A stretch of 64,000 nt of DNA, taken from positions 112,358-176,357 of the forward strand of contig NZ_JACHGL010000005.1 in NCBI RefSeq assembly GCF_014207505.1, read 5' to 3'. Under the pieces are notes generated by a model. That model was not told the origin of the DNA. It searched no databases and saw nothing but the letters and a program-made list of their open reading frames with translations. This stretch comes from Leuconostoc carnosum (GTDB taxonomy: Bacteria > Bacillota > Bacilli > Lactobacillales > Lactobacillaceae). Position 1 is the stretch's first letter. Every line of letters begins with the position of its first letter. Position numbers and translations under genes: made by a program. Positions 1-8,362 of the stretch are shown here, in pieces.

Positions 1-236
1 ATCATCCATTGCGGATAACCGGCAAGTAAATCAAGTAATAGACCACTTAACCCTCCGACAATAAGCCCACTGCGAGCGCCTCCAAGTATGGCAGCGATAA
101 ATATACCAGCTTCAACCAAGTTTACGAAACCATTTGTAGCTGGGACAGGTATTTTTACAATGTAAGACAAAGCAACATTAAAAGCCACAATTAGCGCTAA
201 TACTGTTACTTGCTTTGTATGAAATTTTTGTTCCAT
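1..236 (-). CDS. ECF transporter S component, N-terminal part (cut by window edge)
   Basis: The visible 78 or so codons encode a hydrophobic protein with the pattern KIPVPATNGFVNLVEAGIF followed by GGARSGLIVGGLSG, typical of the substrate-binding S component of energy-coupling-factor vitamin transporters (PF07155-like family). It lies directly downstream of a ThiD/PdxK-type kinase and its start overlaps the kinase stop, so the two are almost certainly co-translated; a substrate such as hydroxymethylpyrimidine, pyridoxine or a related vitamin is inferred from that pairing. Two ATGs are adjacent (239 and 236). The AAGGAG site stands 3 nt from the first and 6 nt from the second, so 236 is preferred. 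The C-terminus lies outside the window. Confidence 0.75.
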   Translation of the reverse strand, partial: MEQKFHTKQVTVLALIVAFNVALSYIVKIPVPATNGFVNLVEAGIFIAAILGGARSGLIVGGLSGLLLDLLAGYPQWM

Positions 237-1036
237 CATACACTCCTTCGCGCGCCTTGCCAAACATTACCGACATGAAATGCTTTATTTAAAATAATAC
301 CATGTTTAATCCCATGCCAAACAAAATCTTTTGCATCAGCGACGGCTTCTTCAATTACTTGTGCTTGTCCTAAATTCGCTGCAATGCTCGCTGCGAAGGT
401 GCATCCTGCCCCGTTGTTATATAAATGATCAGATACAATTTTGTCTTGTTGGAAAATGTCAAACTTTTGACCATCATATAGCACATCGATGGCTTGGTTC
501 CCAGTGATAGCTATACCACCTTTAACAACAACATGATTAGCACCCAAATCGACAATTTTTTGAGCAGCAAGCTTCATATCATCGATATTTTGGATGACTT
601 GATGCGTTAAAATTTGTGCCTCATTAATATTCGGGGTAACCACAGTTGCTAATGGTATCAGATATTTCTTCAATGCGTCAGCGATTTGCTGAGTATCAAC
701 ATTAGTTGTTTCCTTAAACACCATCACAGGATCCACAATAACTGGTATATCAACTGCTTTTAAATATTTGGCTACTAGCTCAATCACATGGACATTCGGT
801 AATAAACCAACCTTAATCGCAACAATATCATCTAATGCCAATATAGACTTTAATTGTGATTCAATAACATCATTAGATATAGGGAAAATTTTAAAATCAT
901 CCGCTGTGACTGTCACAATAGATGTGATAACACTTAACCCGAAGTAACCATATTCAGTGAAAGTTGCCAAATCAGCTTGAATCCCGCCGCCGGCTAATGA
1001 ATCTGAACCAGCAATCGTTAAAATTTTATGTGGCAT
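236..1036 (-). CDS. thiD: Hydroxymethylpyrimidine/pyridoxal kinase family (ThiD/PdxK)
   Basis: A ribokinase-fold kinase of 266 residues that phosphorylates the hydroxymethyl group of HMP(-phosphate) or a B6 vitamer in the cytoplasm. Seen: N-terminal TIAGSDSLAGGGIQADL (substrate and nucleotide fold start), VDPVMVFKE near 102, TPNINEA near 153, VVVKGG near 188 and the C-terminal anion-hole loop NNGAGCTFAASIA with a cysteine after the second glycine, as in the ThiD/PdxK branch that includes bacillary pyridoxal kinase. Length is normal. It is the middle gene of a minus-strand run (membrane protein, kinase, ECF S component), which suggests a salvage role for an imported vitamin. HMP and B6 substrates cannot be separated from sequence alone. 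Confidence 0.82.
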   Translation of the reverse strand: MPHKILTIAGSDSLAGGGIQADLATFTEYGYFGLSVITSIVTVTADDFKIFPISNDVIESQLKSILALDDIVAIKVGLLPNVHVIELVAKYLKAVDIPVIVDPVMVFKETTNVDTQQIADALKKYLIPLATVVTPNINEAQILTHQVIQNIDDMKLAAQKIVDLGANHVVVKGGIAITGNQAIDVLYDGQKFDIFQQDKIVSDHLYNNGAGCTFAASIAANLGQAQVIEEAVADAKDFVWHGIKHGIILNKAFHVGNVWQGARRSV

Positions 1037-1061
1037 ATTTGGGTTATCACTCCTTTACTAA

Positions 1062-1541
1062 TTACTGAGCAGATGCGATGAAGTTAATATGACTACCATC
1101 ATCAGTAACAGAAGTTACCACAGCATCATTACCACCAGAGGTAATTGACCATGAATAGTAGCGTCCATGTGCTTTGGCCCAAGCAATTGCTTCTGAAATT
1201 TTTTTACCTTTTAATTGCGCTGATTCTTGAATGCTATCTTTTTTCTTCGAGTCATCACTACTTGAAGATGATGAGGAAGATTTAGATGACGACGTTGACG
1301 CATCACTAGATGACTCACTATTTGAGCTTGCACCATTGGATTCAACAGTTTCATCAACCGTTCGATTGGTTACTTTCTTTTCTGATATTGGTTCACTTGG
1401 TTTCGCTGATGATGAGTAACCAACATAAATAAACACACCTAGTGCGATAATAATGATTACAGTGAGTGCTATGAAGAAGTTGCGTATCGGGTGCTTCTTC
1501 TGATAAAATCTGGGACGTTGATTTTCATTAGGGGATGTCAT
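1062..1541 (-). CDS. Membrane-anchored protein with serine-rich linker, function unknown
   Basis: About 159 residues. A short charged N-terminus (RPRFYQKKHPIRN) is followed by one membrane helix (FFIALTVIIIIALGVFIYVG), a long low-complexity Ser/Asp/Lys stretch, and a small C-terminal domain of roughly 50 residues (KKISEAIAWAKAHG...) that vaguely resembles a PASTA-like repeat in its spacing. Topology suggests a cytoplasmic N-terminus with the Ser-rich linker and end domain outside the cell. Start chosen at 1541 because GAGAGG lies 7 nt upstream; an earlier in-frame codon exists but has no ribosome site. It precedes the kinase gene by 25 bp in the same direction. Function is not known to me. 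Confidence 0.6.
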   Translation of the reverse strand: MTSPNENQRPRFYQKKHPIRNFFIALTVIIIIALGVFIYVGYSSSAKPSEPISEKKVTNRTVDETVESNGASSNSESSSDASTSSSKSSSSSSSSDDSKKKDSIQESAQLKGKKISEAIAWAKAHGRYYSWSITSGGNDAVVTSVTDDGSHINFIASAQ

Positions 1542-1563
1542 AATATACCTCTCAATACATATC

Positions 1564-1572
1564 ATTATATCA
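1564..1572 (-). promoter_or_regulatory. Extended -10 promoter of the membrane-protein/kinase operon
   Basis: The minus strand reads TGATATAAT, a TGn-TATAAT extended -10 element, about 23 bp upstream of the start at 1541. No good -35 is seen at 17 bp; TTGGCG stands 19 bp upstream of the hexamer. Confidence 0.5.
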
Positions 1573-1603
1573 AATATATACCGACTTCCGCCAATTGATT
1601 TTA

Positions 1604-1612
1604 TGGTAAGAT
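1604..1612 (+). promoter_or_regulatory. Extended -10 promoter of yitT
   Basis: TGG followed by TAAGAT forms an extended -10 element about 30 bp ahead of the chosen yitT start. No clear -35. It is divergent from the promoter of the minus-strand kinase operon 40 bp away. Confidence 0.4.
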
Positions 1613-1642
1613 AGAAAGAATGAACTCTTGGAGAAAATGCCT

Positions 1643-2533
1643 ATGATGAAAACTAATTTGGAGCGCATTACCATAAAAGATATTATTATGATTGCCCTTG
1701 GTACAGGTATTTATGCTTGGGGATTAATCAACATCAATATTCCAAATGAACTTGCTGAAGGTGGTATTTCTGGTATTACTTTAATCTTACGTGCACTATT
1801 TAATTGGAACCCTGCTTACACAAACTTAATTTTAAATATTCCATTAATTATTATCGGCTATCGTATTCTTGGACGAAGATCGCTTATTTATACCTTGTGG
1901 GGTATCGCTACACTCTCCTTCTGGTTATATGTGTGGCAAGCTTTCCCAACACCACCGGCTTTACACCACGACATGTTAATTTCTGGTTTACTTGCTGGTT
2001 TACTTGCTGGTTTTGGACTTGGTTTAGTCTTTCGTTTTGGTGGTACATCAGGTGGTACAGATGTCGTAGCGCGTATATTAGAGCAAAAATTTGGGATCCA
2101 AATCGGCCGCTCGATGTTTATCTTAGATGCCATGGTTTTGTTATTGTCCCTGGTCTATGTTGATTTAGTGAATATGATGTATACATTAATCGCTTCATTT
2201 GTTTTCGCCCAAGTCGTTGGTGTTGTGCAGCAAGGTAGTTATACAGCCCGTTCATTTATGATATTTACTGATTATCCTGAAGAAATTTCTCATGCTATTA
2301 TGGATCAGCTGGAACGTGGTACAAGTTTAATCAAATCTGAGGGTGGCTATTCACACCGTGAACAACGCATTGTTTATGCTGTTGTTGACCCTTCGGAAGT
2401 TAATACAGTGCAACACATTATTGAAGAAATTGATGCCAAAGCTTTTGTGTCAATTTTCACCGCACAAGAACAACTAGGTGAAGGTTTCTCTTACTTAAGA
2501 CCTAAAAAAATGTTTTCTTTCGATAAAAAATAA
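1643..2533 (+). CDS. yitT: YitT family membrane protein (DUF161 + DUF2179)
   Basis: A 296-residue integral membrane protein of the YitT family. Seen: several hydrophobic helices in the first 200 residues, the family signature LAEGGISGITLILR near 35 and FRFGGTSGGTDVVARIL near 130, and a soluble C-terminal DUF2179 domain beginning near MIFTDYPEEISHAI. The molecular function of the family is unresolved. Three in-frame ATGs and one TTG compete for the start; GGAG at 1630-1633 sits 9 nt from the ATG at 1643, which is chosen. A 12-nt tandem duplication near 1985 encodes the repeated GLLA. It stands alone on the plus strand and ends in a strong terminator. Confidence 0.88.
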   Translation: MMKTNLERITIKDIIMIALGTGIYAWGLININIPNELAEGGISGITLILRALFNWNPAYTNLILNIPLIIIGYRILGRRSLIYTLWGIATLSFWLYVWQAFPTPPALHHDMLISGLLAGLLAGFGLGLVFRFGGTSGGTDVVARILEQKFGIQIGRSMFILDAMVLLLSLVYVDLVNMMYTLIASFVFAQVVGVVQQGSYTARSFMIFTDYPEEISHAIMDQLERGTSLIKSEGGYSHREQRIVYAVVDPSEVNTVQHIIEEIDAKAFVSIFTAQEQLGEGFSYLRPKKMFSFDKK

Positions 2534-2566
2534 CGGACAAACAATATTGTTTGTCCGTTATTTTTT
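2531..2566. terminator. Bidirectional terminator between yitT and the GNAT gene
   Basis: A perfect 15-bp inverted repeat (TAACGGACAAACAAT and its complement, 2531-2560) carries a T-run on each side. It starts at the yitT stop codon and lies right after the stop of the convergent GNAT gene, so it serves both. Confidence 0.9.
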
Positions 2567-3134
2567 ATATACTTTTTTGCAGGTGTGTATAATGATGATT
2601 TTCAAGTGTTAAGGCGCCAACAGCACTAAAACCTAAAGATTCATATAGTTTACGTGCTCTCGGATTAACATTATCAACATTGAGTCCTAAAACTTTTTGC
2701 CCATCCCGCTTAGCCTTGGCTTCAATATATTTTAACAACTGTGTGCCAATACCCTGTCCACGGGCTGCGCTAGTCACAACGATAGAATCAATATACCATT
2801 CATTAGAAAAAGCTTCAGCATCTTCAAACATCCAGCGATGGTAGCTAAACTTATCGGCTAAAATTGATTGAAAAGCATGATCTACCTGTTCTTCTTCACT
2901 GTCTGGGAAGCCAAACAATACACCTAAAACTTCGTTATCATCTGATTTTGCAACTACAGCACGACTAAAATGGTAACGACTTTTTTCAGATTTAGCTACT
3001 GCTAAAGCCATAGCTTGCTGTACATCATCAACAGATAATTCATCATAAATCGGTAACGCCATATCATCAAAAATTGTTTGTTCTAACTGTAGGATGGCCG
3101 ATTGATCAGCCTGAGCTGCTGATTCGATTCTCAT
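2565..3134 (-). CDS. GNAT family N-acetyltransferase
   Basis: A 189-residue single-domain acetyltransferase of the GNAT superfamily. The acetyl-CoA binding motif A is RGQGIGTQLL near residue 143, preceded by the usual strand IDSIVVTSAA, and followed by the typical end NPRARKLYESLGF. The acceptor substrate cannot be predicted. Its ATG overlaps the tex stop (TAATG, one shared base), so it is translationally coupled to tex. The minus-strand run ends at the bidirectional terminator just downstream. Confidence 0.82.
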   Translation of the reverse strand: MRIESAAQADQSAILQLEQTIFDDMALPIYDELSVDDVQQAMALAVAKSEKSRYHFSRAVVAKSDDNEVLGVLFGFPDSEEEQVDHAFQSILADKFSYHRWMFEDAEAFSNEWYIDSIVVTSAARGQGIGTQLLKYIEAKAKRDGQKVLGLNVDNVNPRARKLYESLGFSAVGALTLENHHYTHLQKSI

Positions 3135-5326
3135 TATTTTTCCTCCTGTGGCTCAAGCATTGTCAAGCCAATACGTTGTCTCTTTTCATCAATGTCAACT
3201 ACCCAGACATTCACGATATCACCTACTGCAACTATTTCAGAAGGTGACTTAATTCGGCGTCTTGCTAAACGTGAAATATGCACTAGCCCATCATGTTTGA
3301 CACCCAAATCAACAAATGCACCAAAGTCAACAACGTTTCGAACTGTTCCCTGTAATTTCATACCTGCTTTTAAATCTTCAATATGCAATACATCTGATTT
3401 CAACAAAGCGCCTACCATATCTGAGCGTCCATCACGGCCAGGTTTTTGTAAACTAGTAATCATATCATGTAATGTTTGTCTACCAGTACCTATCTTATCA
3501 GCGATTACTTGATTATCTAAGGTACGCAATGCTTGGTTAGCAGTTTCTGTTGCAAGTTTGCTGGCTACAATATCAGCTAATGCTAACAACTTTTTAGCAG
3601 CTGAATAACTTTCAGGATGAATGTCCGTATTATCTAAAATATTTTTACCATCCAAAATACGTAGAAAACCGGCAGCTTGTTCATAAGCTTTAGGCCCTAA
3701 GCGGGGTACTTTTTTCAGTTGTGCACGTGAACTAAATTCACCTACTGTGTTTCGATAGTCAACAATATTTTGTGCTAAGGTTTTATTCAACCCAGCAATG
3801 TGCGTTAACAAAGCCGGACTGGCTGTATTTAAATTAACACCTACTTGGTTAACTGCTGTTTCAACAACATGATCAACCTGTTGATCTAATGCTTTAGCAT
3901 TCAAATCATGTTGGTATTGACCTACACCAACTGACTTAGGATCAATTTTAATCAACTCCGCCAAAGGATCTTGAATACGTCGCCCAATTGAAATTGCAGA
4001 GCGCTCCTCAACATGTAAATTTGGAAATTCTTCGCGTGCTTCATCTGATGCAGAATATACCGATGCCCCGGCTTCATTCACAATACTATATGACACACCT
4101 TGTGATAGGTTTTTTGCCACAAATTCTTCTGATTCACGTGAAGCTGTACCATTACCTATAGCAACCAGTTGTACATGATACTCTGCAACCAATGCTTTAA
4201 AAATATCAGCTGCTTCTGCACGTTGTTGCGCATTAGCAGGCTTATGTGGGTAAATCACTTGTTTCTTTAAAAATTTACCCTGTGCATCAATAATTGCTAA
4301 CTTTGATCCCGTACGAAATCCCGGATCAAATCCCATCACAATTTTACCTTTGAGTGGTGCTTGCATCAACAAATGGTATAAATTATCACCAAACACTCGA
4401 ATAGCTTGTTCTTGTGCTTGTGTCGTTAAATCTTGTCTGAGTTCACGTTCAACAGCTGGTTGTATAAAACGCTTGTATGCGTCTTCGATAGCGCTACGCA
4501 ACACTTGGTATCCGTCACCGGTAGTTAATTGTCCTTTAGACGCTTTTGTTTGAATAAAATGAATCATTCGTGCGGAAGCAAAGTCAATTTTAACTGATAA
4601 TACACCATCTTTTTCACCACGATTAACAGCTAAAATACGGAATTTATTATTTAACAACGACTTGATTGATTCGCTATAATCGTAGTATCCAGCGTAAACT
4701 TCTTGCTCATCCTTGTCTTTACCACCACGTTTCAGGCTGGACACAAGTACGCCATCTAACGCCATTCGTGTACGTAACCATTGACGATATGCAGCATTTT
4801 CACCAATTTGCTCTGCAAGAATTTCGTGCAATCCAGCCAAAACATCCTCTTTTGTGGGTAGTGCTTCATTCACATAGTCAGCTATTGGTATTTTAGCATT
4901 GAGATTTGCCATAACAAAATCAGCTAATGGTTGTAGCCCTTGTTCGCGAGCAATCATGGCTTTCGTACGACGCTTTTGCTTGTACGGTAAGTAAAGATCT
5001 TCTACAACTGGCAAACTAGCTGCTGACATGATGTGCTGTTGTATTTCTGGTGTTAATTTATCCTGATCATGAATTGCCTTTATGACCGTATTTTTACGAT
5101 CAGCTAGTTCTTGAGATTTTTTAGCCGTCAGTTGAATATCACGAATCTGTACTTCGTCAAGTTCGCCAGTCATCTCTTTACGGTAACGTGAAATAAAGGG
5201 TACTGTAGACCCATCATTGATCAAGGTTAGCGTTGCATCTACTTGTTTCAAACCAATATTAAGCGCTTGAGATACCTGCTTAGCAATTTCAATTTGTGTT
5301 GGCTCATTTAAAACTAAATTTGTCAT
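3134..5326 (-). CDS. tex: Tex family S1 RNA-binding transcription accessory protein
   Basis: A 730-residue nucleic-acid-binding protein of the Tex/YhgF family. Seen in order: N-terminal helical region with VPFISRYRKEMTG near 48, the YqgF/RNase H-like core starting MGFDPGFRTGSKLAIID near 330, helix-hairpin-helix segments (VNLNTASPALLTHIAGL) near 500, and a C-terminal S1 domain (GTVRNVVDFGAFVDLGVKHDGLVHIS) near 655. Length is typical. Tex is thought to act in transcription or RNA turnover; the exact role here is inferred from family. The ribosome site is weak: GGAG is 15 nt from the ATG, and upstream in-frame codons run into a stop. Confidence 0.93.
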   Translation of the reverse strand: MTNLVLNEPTQIEIAKQVSQALNIGLKQVDATLTLINDGSTVPFISRYRKEMTGELDEVQIRDIQLTAKKSQELADRKNTVIKAIHDQDKLTPEIQQHIMSAASLPVVEDLYLPYKQKRRTKAMIAREQGLQPLADFVMANLNAKIPIADYVNEALPTKEDVLAGLHEILAEQIGENAAYRQWLRTRMALDGVLVSSLKRGGKDKDEQEVYAGYYDYSESIKSLLNNKFRILAVNRGEKDGVLSVKIDFASARMIHFIQTKASKGQLTTGDGYQVLRSAIEDAYKRFIQPAVERELRQDLTTQAQEQAIRVFGDNLYHLLMQAPLKGKIVMGFDPGFRTGSKLAIIDAQGKFLKKQVIYPHKPANAQQRAEAADIFKALVAEYHVQLVAIGNGTASRESEEFVAKNLSQGVSYSIVNEAGASVYSASDEAREEFPNLHVEERSAISIGRRIQDPLAELIKIDPKSVGVGQYQHDLNAKALDQQVDHVVETAVNQVGVNLNTASPALLTHIAGLNKTLAQNIVDYRNTVGEFSSRAQLKKVPRLGPKAYEQAAGFLRILDGKNILDNTDIHPESYSAAKKLLALADIVASKLATETANQALRTLDNQVIADKIGTGRQTLHDMITSLQKPGRDGRSDMVGALLKSDVLHIEDLKAGMKLQGTVRNVVDFGAFVDLGVKHDGLVHISRLARRRIKSPSEIVAVGDIVNVWVVDIDEKRQRIGLTMLEPQEEK

Positions 5327-5360
5327 GTGTAATCAATATTTCTCCAATGTATTTAAACCT

Positions 5361-5369
5361 ATTATACCA
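5361..5369 (-). promoter_or_regulatory. Extended -10 promoter of tex
   Basis: The minus strand reads TGGTATAAT, a consensus extended -10, about 35 bp before the tex ATG. It lies just after an intrinsic terminator, which supports a separate tex transcript. Confidence 0.6.
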
Positions 5370-5377
5370 CCTAAACT

Positions 5378-5410
5378 AAAAACGCCACCTACTCCGAAGA
5401 ATAGGTGGCG
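5378..5410 (-). terminator. Intrinsic terminator with UUCG tetraloop upstream of tex
   Basis: A 12-bp stem (CGCCACCTATTC paired with GAGTAGGTGGCG, one wobble) closed by a cUUCGg tetraloop and followed by five Ts on the minus strand. It ends whatever is transcribed from the pnuC side before tex. Confidence 0.85.
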
Positions 5411-5440
5411 GGTAGGTAGATAGATTCTACCCAGTTGGTC
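5378..5440 (-). ncRNA. Candidate small RNA or orphan leader between pnuC and tex
   Basis: On the minus strand TTGCTT (5470-5475), a 17-bp spacer and TATACT (5447-5452) form a good promoter, with a start near 5440. The predicted transcript is only about 63 nt and ends at the UUCG terminator. Before the terminator there is a second hairpin, GGGTAG paired with CTACCC (5427-5432 with 5410-5415). No convincing reading frame starts inside the transcript. It could be a small RNA or simply a pnuC 3' end with a spurious promoter; no known family is recognised. Confidence 0.35.
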
Positions 5441-5513
5441 CTCATTAGTATACCTGAAAAAATAATACAAAGCAACTCTTTTTTATAAAGCTCTGGACAA
5501 ATGTATCAAATTA

Positions 5514-6224
5514 TTACTTGGCCTGTTCTCGCGCCAGTCGCCAAATTGGATATGCGACCCCACTATTGACAATATAATAAATATATTTACCAATATTTGC
5601 AAAATTACCCTGAGTTATTGCTTTTGCTAGTTGAACAATATTATAAAATATCCAAAAGAACCATTGATCTTCAATTTTAAAAATATTAAGCATATTTGGT
5701 ATGAGTGATAGCGTAAACACTGCACTCGCTAACCAAAATAACGGACTCGTATTCCTAAATGCAAGGTAATTGAGTCCTAGACTCAGTATAACCGCGCCAC
5801 CAATCATCACTGGTAGCCATTTTTTAAAATCTAACGCACGATTAACACGCCCTTCACCGTAATGTTGCCATCCTTTAACAGAAGCTGCGTTAATCAGAAA
5901 AGAAACAGGGTAAGTCAACACAGCACCACTGTTACCAAGTATAAAATCAATAGCACCTGATATGACAGTATTGATAGTCCCGATAATATTACCAAATTTA
6001 TTCAGACGTGCAGTTAATCGCGTTGATAAAATCGATAAACTAGATGATACGACTGAAATTATGCCAAATGGTATATATTTTGCCCAAGACACACCTGAAA
6101 ATCGTATTGTGCTACCTAAACTATCAAACAAATAACCTGATGTATAGGCGGCTATCATCACCAACAAAACCCCAACTAAATCGAACACCCAAGATTGGTT
6201 CAATTTTTTTAAAATCATCAGCAT
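5514..6224 (-). CDS. pnuC: PnuC-family nicotinamide riboside (or related vitamin) transporter
   Basis: A 236-residue membrane protein with about seven hydrophobic segments. The C-terminal half carries the PnuC-like run IEDQWFFWIFYNIVQLAKA and IYYIVNSGVAYPIW. PnuC proteins are facilitators that import nicotinamide riboside, which is trapped by phosphorylation; some relatives carry thiamine or other vitamins. Start at 6224 is supported by GGAGGG 8-11 nt upstream. It is monocistronic by appearance and is preceded by a structured leader that may be a riboswitch. Confidence 0.78.
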   Translation of the reverse strand: MLMILKKLNQSWVFDLVGVLLVMIAAYTSGYLFDSLGSTIRFSGVSWAKYIPFGIISVVSSSLSILSTRLTARLNKFGNIIGTINTVISGAIDFILGNSGAVLTYPVSFLINAASVKGWQHYGEGRVNRALDFKKWLPVMIGGAVILSLGLNYLAFRNTSPLFWLASAVFTLSLIPNMLNIFKIEDQWFFWIFYNIVQLAKAITQGNFANIGKYIYYIVNSGVAYPIWRLAREQAK

Positions 6225-6295
6225 GATCTCATGCCCTCCGTTTGTTTTTTATGAGCCGGTCTTCCGGGAACGCTCGCATGCAATGCGCTTATCAA
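6225..6295 (-). promoter_or_regulatory. Structured 5' leader of pnuC, candidate riboswitch
   Basis: The minus-strand leader holds two adjacent stems: CGCAT-GCA-ATGCG (6275-6295 area) and a hairpin with CCGG-AAGA-CCGG closed outside by GAG/CTC (6253-6275). Downstream of the ribosome site, GCATGA and TCATGC flank GA and could pair over the initiation region. The pnuC motif (NAD+-II riboswitch) is known ahead of pnuC in lactic acid bacteria, so that class is the leading hypothesis, but I cannot match its consensus by eye. Confidence 0.4.
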
Positions 6296-6347
6296 CACTA
6301 CAATTTATATTCTATCAAATAAACTTACCTCATTTTGATTTAATATA

Positions 6348-6385
6348 AAAAAGATATTGAATTTTAAGTTATCCAATATCTTTTT
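6348..6385 (-). terminator. Terminator of the trp operon
   Basis: AAAAAGATATTG and its complement flank a 14-nt loop; on the minus strand the stem is followed by a T-run. It stands 14 bp after the trpG stop. Confidence 0.75.
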
Positions 6386-6398
6386 AATCTTTAAACAA

Positions 6399-6965
6399 TT
6401 AGCGAGTTATAGCTACAAACTGTTTAATTATAGCCGCCCCCTCAGGCGTACCAATGGATTCTGGGTGAAACTGTAATCCAAAAATTGGTAACGTGTCATG
6501 TTGCATCGCCATGATTTGATGGTCATCTGCTGCAATACCGGTGATTTTAAAATGTTTAGGAACATTGTTTTTGTCAATAATTAATGAATGATAACGCATG
6601 ACATCAATGCTTGCTGCTGTCCATAATTGAGAAGCTTTAGCCGTTAACATCTGTGATACTTTACCATGTTTAACTTCTGATGCATGAATTATTTTCCCGC
6701 CAAAGACCTCGCCTATTGCTTGATGTCCCAAACAGATACCTAACATCGGTTTACTTTTTGCATAATGTCTCACCATATTTTCCATTTCACCTGCTTTATC
6801 AGGTGTTCCGGGACCTGGCGAAAAAATAATACCAGCAGCTTGATCAGCAACTTCATATAATCGCTTATCATCATGTCTTAAAACAACTAAATCGGTGATT
6901 TGCCCGATGATTTGCGCTAAATTGTAAGTGAATGAATCGTAGTTATCAACTAATAAAATCATCAT
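6399..6965 (-). CDS. trpG: Anthranilate synthase component II (glutamine amidotransferase)
   Basis: A 188-residue class I glutamine amidotransferase that supplies ammonia from glutamine to TrpE. Seen: LLVDNYDSFTYNL at the N-terminus, IIFSPGPGTPDKAG oxyanion strand near 47, the nucleophile in GICLGHQAIGE near 77, and the His-Glu pair in LQFHPES near 167. Length is that of a stand-alone subunit. Its ATG overlaps the trpE stop (ATGA), consistent with coupled synthesis of the two subunits. It is the last gene of the operon, unlike the usual trpE-G-D order. It could also serve as PabA for folate; no other PabA is visible here. Confidence 0.92.
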   Translation of the reverse strand: MMILLVDNYDSFTYNLAQIIGQITDLVVLRHDDKRLYEVADQAAGIIFSPGPGTPDKAGEMENMVRHYAKSKPMLGICLGHQAIGEVFGGKIIHASEVKHGKVSQMLTAKASQLWTAASIDVMRYHSLIIDKNNVPKHFKITGIAADDHQIMAMQHDTLPIFGLQFHPESIGTPEGAAIIKQFVAITR

Positions 6966-8362
6966 ACATCCCCCATGTTTAATAAAGCAGCCGCTTTATT
7001 AAATGTTTCTTGATATTCATTTTCTGGTATCGAATCATAAACTATTCCTGCACCTGCTTGAACATAGCCCTGCTTATTTTTGACGATCATCGTACGGATA
7101 GCAATCGCAAAATCCATTTGATTATCTCGCGATAAGTACCCAATCGCTCCTGCATAGACACCACGTTTAACTGGTTCCATCTCATAAATACGCTGTAAAG
7201 CACGCACTTTCGGTGCACCACTCACTGTTCCTGCAGGTAGTGTCGCTTTTAATGCTGCAATAGCCGGTGTATTTGGTCGTAATTTTCCTTGTACTTCTGA
7301 TACTAAGTGCATAACATAGCGATATCTTTCAACCGCTAGCAATTTAGTGACTTTAACGCTACCATATTCAGATACTTTTCCGATATCATTACGTCCAAGG
7401 TCCACTAACATTTTGTGTTCGGCTAATTCCTTTTCGTCATGTGCAAGATCATTTTCATTTTTTAAATCTAATGCTGAATTGGTGCCACGTTTTCGAGTCC
7501 CAGCAATTGGGTTTGTTGTCACGATGTCACCGCGGACAGTTACTAGACTCTCTGGGGATGAGCCAACTACCTGTGCCTCGCCAAAATCCATGTAATACAT
7601 GTAAGGTGACGGATTGGTACGACGTAGTTGACGATAAAAATCAAAGGGATCATCGTTAAAATCAAAATTAAAACGTTGTGATGGCACCATTTGAAACATA
7701 TCACCGTCTGTAATCAATTGCTTCGTACGATCAACAATCGCTGTAAACTGTGCTTGCGTTAAATTAGATTTAGGTTCAATATGCTGCAATTTTACATGTG
7801 CTAATTCAGCATCGACTTGCTGGTGCAATCGTCCTTCTATTTCTGCTAATCTGCGATGTAACTGTACTTCATCACATTGAGAATAGACATTGTTTGCCAC
7901 CATGGTTATTATTTCTTTTTGATGGTCAAATACAATAAATGTTTCGTACAAAAACATATGAATATCTGGCATATCTAAAGTATCTTTTGGTATTTTACCT
8001 AACATTTCATAGGTGGCTATGGTATCAAAACCAACATACCCAATTGCCCCCCCATGAAATGGCAAGTCATCACCAATTGATGCTTCATTAACTACTAAAT
8101 CGTTCAGTGCCTGCAAAGGATCTTGGTTAGCTTGCACTTGGCCATCAATAACGATTTTTGTCCCGGTTGCTTGAAACTCATGTTCAGGATTCAAGGCAAT
8201 AATTGAATAACGCGCTTTCTCATTCATGTCAGGCACTGACTCTAGTAGAAAGGTATGCTTCCCTCTCAGACGTAAGTAGGCGCTGATCACACTAATCGTA
8301 TCTGAATTAATTATTTTAGTATATTGCATGCTTTTATTCAAAATGTATGTTGATTTCAACAT
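6962..8362 (-). CDS. trpE: Anthranilate synthase component I
   Basis: About 466 residues; converts chorismate to anthranilate with TrpG. The chorismate-binding domain carries FQMVPSQRF, NPSPYMYYMDFGEAQVVGSSPE, PIAGTRKRG, ELAEHKMLVDLGRNDIG and GAGIVYDS. The N-terminal segment has LLESVPDMNEKARYSIIA, the usual tryptophan-binding LLES motif, so feedback inhibition is likely. The ATG at 8362 is chosen because GGAGG lies 8 nt upstream; an in-frame GTG at 8377 overlaps that site. A perfect 12-bp inverted repeat spans the start codon. It is separated from trpA by 73 bp, the largest gap in the operon. Confidence 0.93.
   Translation of the reverse strand: MLKSTYILNKSMQYTKIINSDTISVISAYLRLRGKHTFLLESVPDMNEKARYSIIALNPEHEFQATGTKIVIDGQVQANQDPLQALNDLVVNEASIGDDLPFHGGAIGYVGFDTIATYEMLGKIPKDTLDMPDIHMFLYETFIVFDHQKEIITMVANNVYSQCDEVQLHRRLAEIEGRLHQQVDAELAHVKLQHIEPKSNLTQAQFTAIVDRTKQLITDGDMFQMVPSQRFNFDFNDDPFDFYRQLRRTNPSPYMYYMDFGEAQVVGSSPESLVTVRGDIVTTNPIAGTRKRGTNSALDLKNENDLAHDEKELAEHKMLVDLGRNDIGKVSEYGSVKVTKLLAVERYRYVMHLVSEVQGKLRPNTPAIAALKATLPAGTVSGAPKVRALQRIYEMEPVKRGVYAGAIGYLSRDNQMDFAIAIRTMIVKNKQGYVQAGAGIVYDSIPENEYQETFNKAAALLNMGDV

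Noticed and set aside
1804-2163. A 119-codon frame overlapping yitT on the same strand
   Set aside because: It is a frame shadow of yitT; codon use and cysteine/tryptophan-rich composition are unlike real proteins here.
5383-5446. An 18-codon ATG frame on the minus strand between the orphan promoter and tex (begins MRTNWVES)
   Set aside because: Its ATG lies upstream of the predicted transcript start, it has no ribosome site, and its end is the terminator stem itself.
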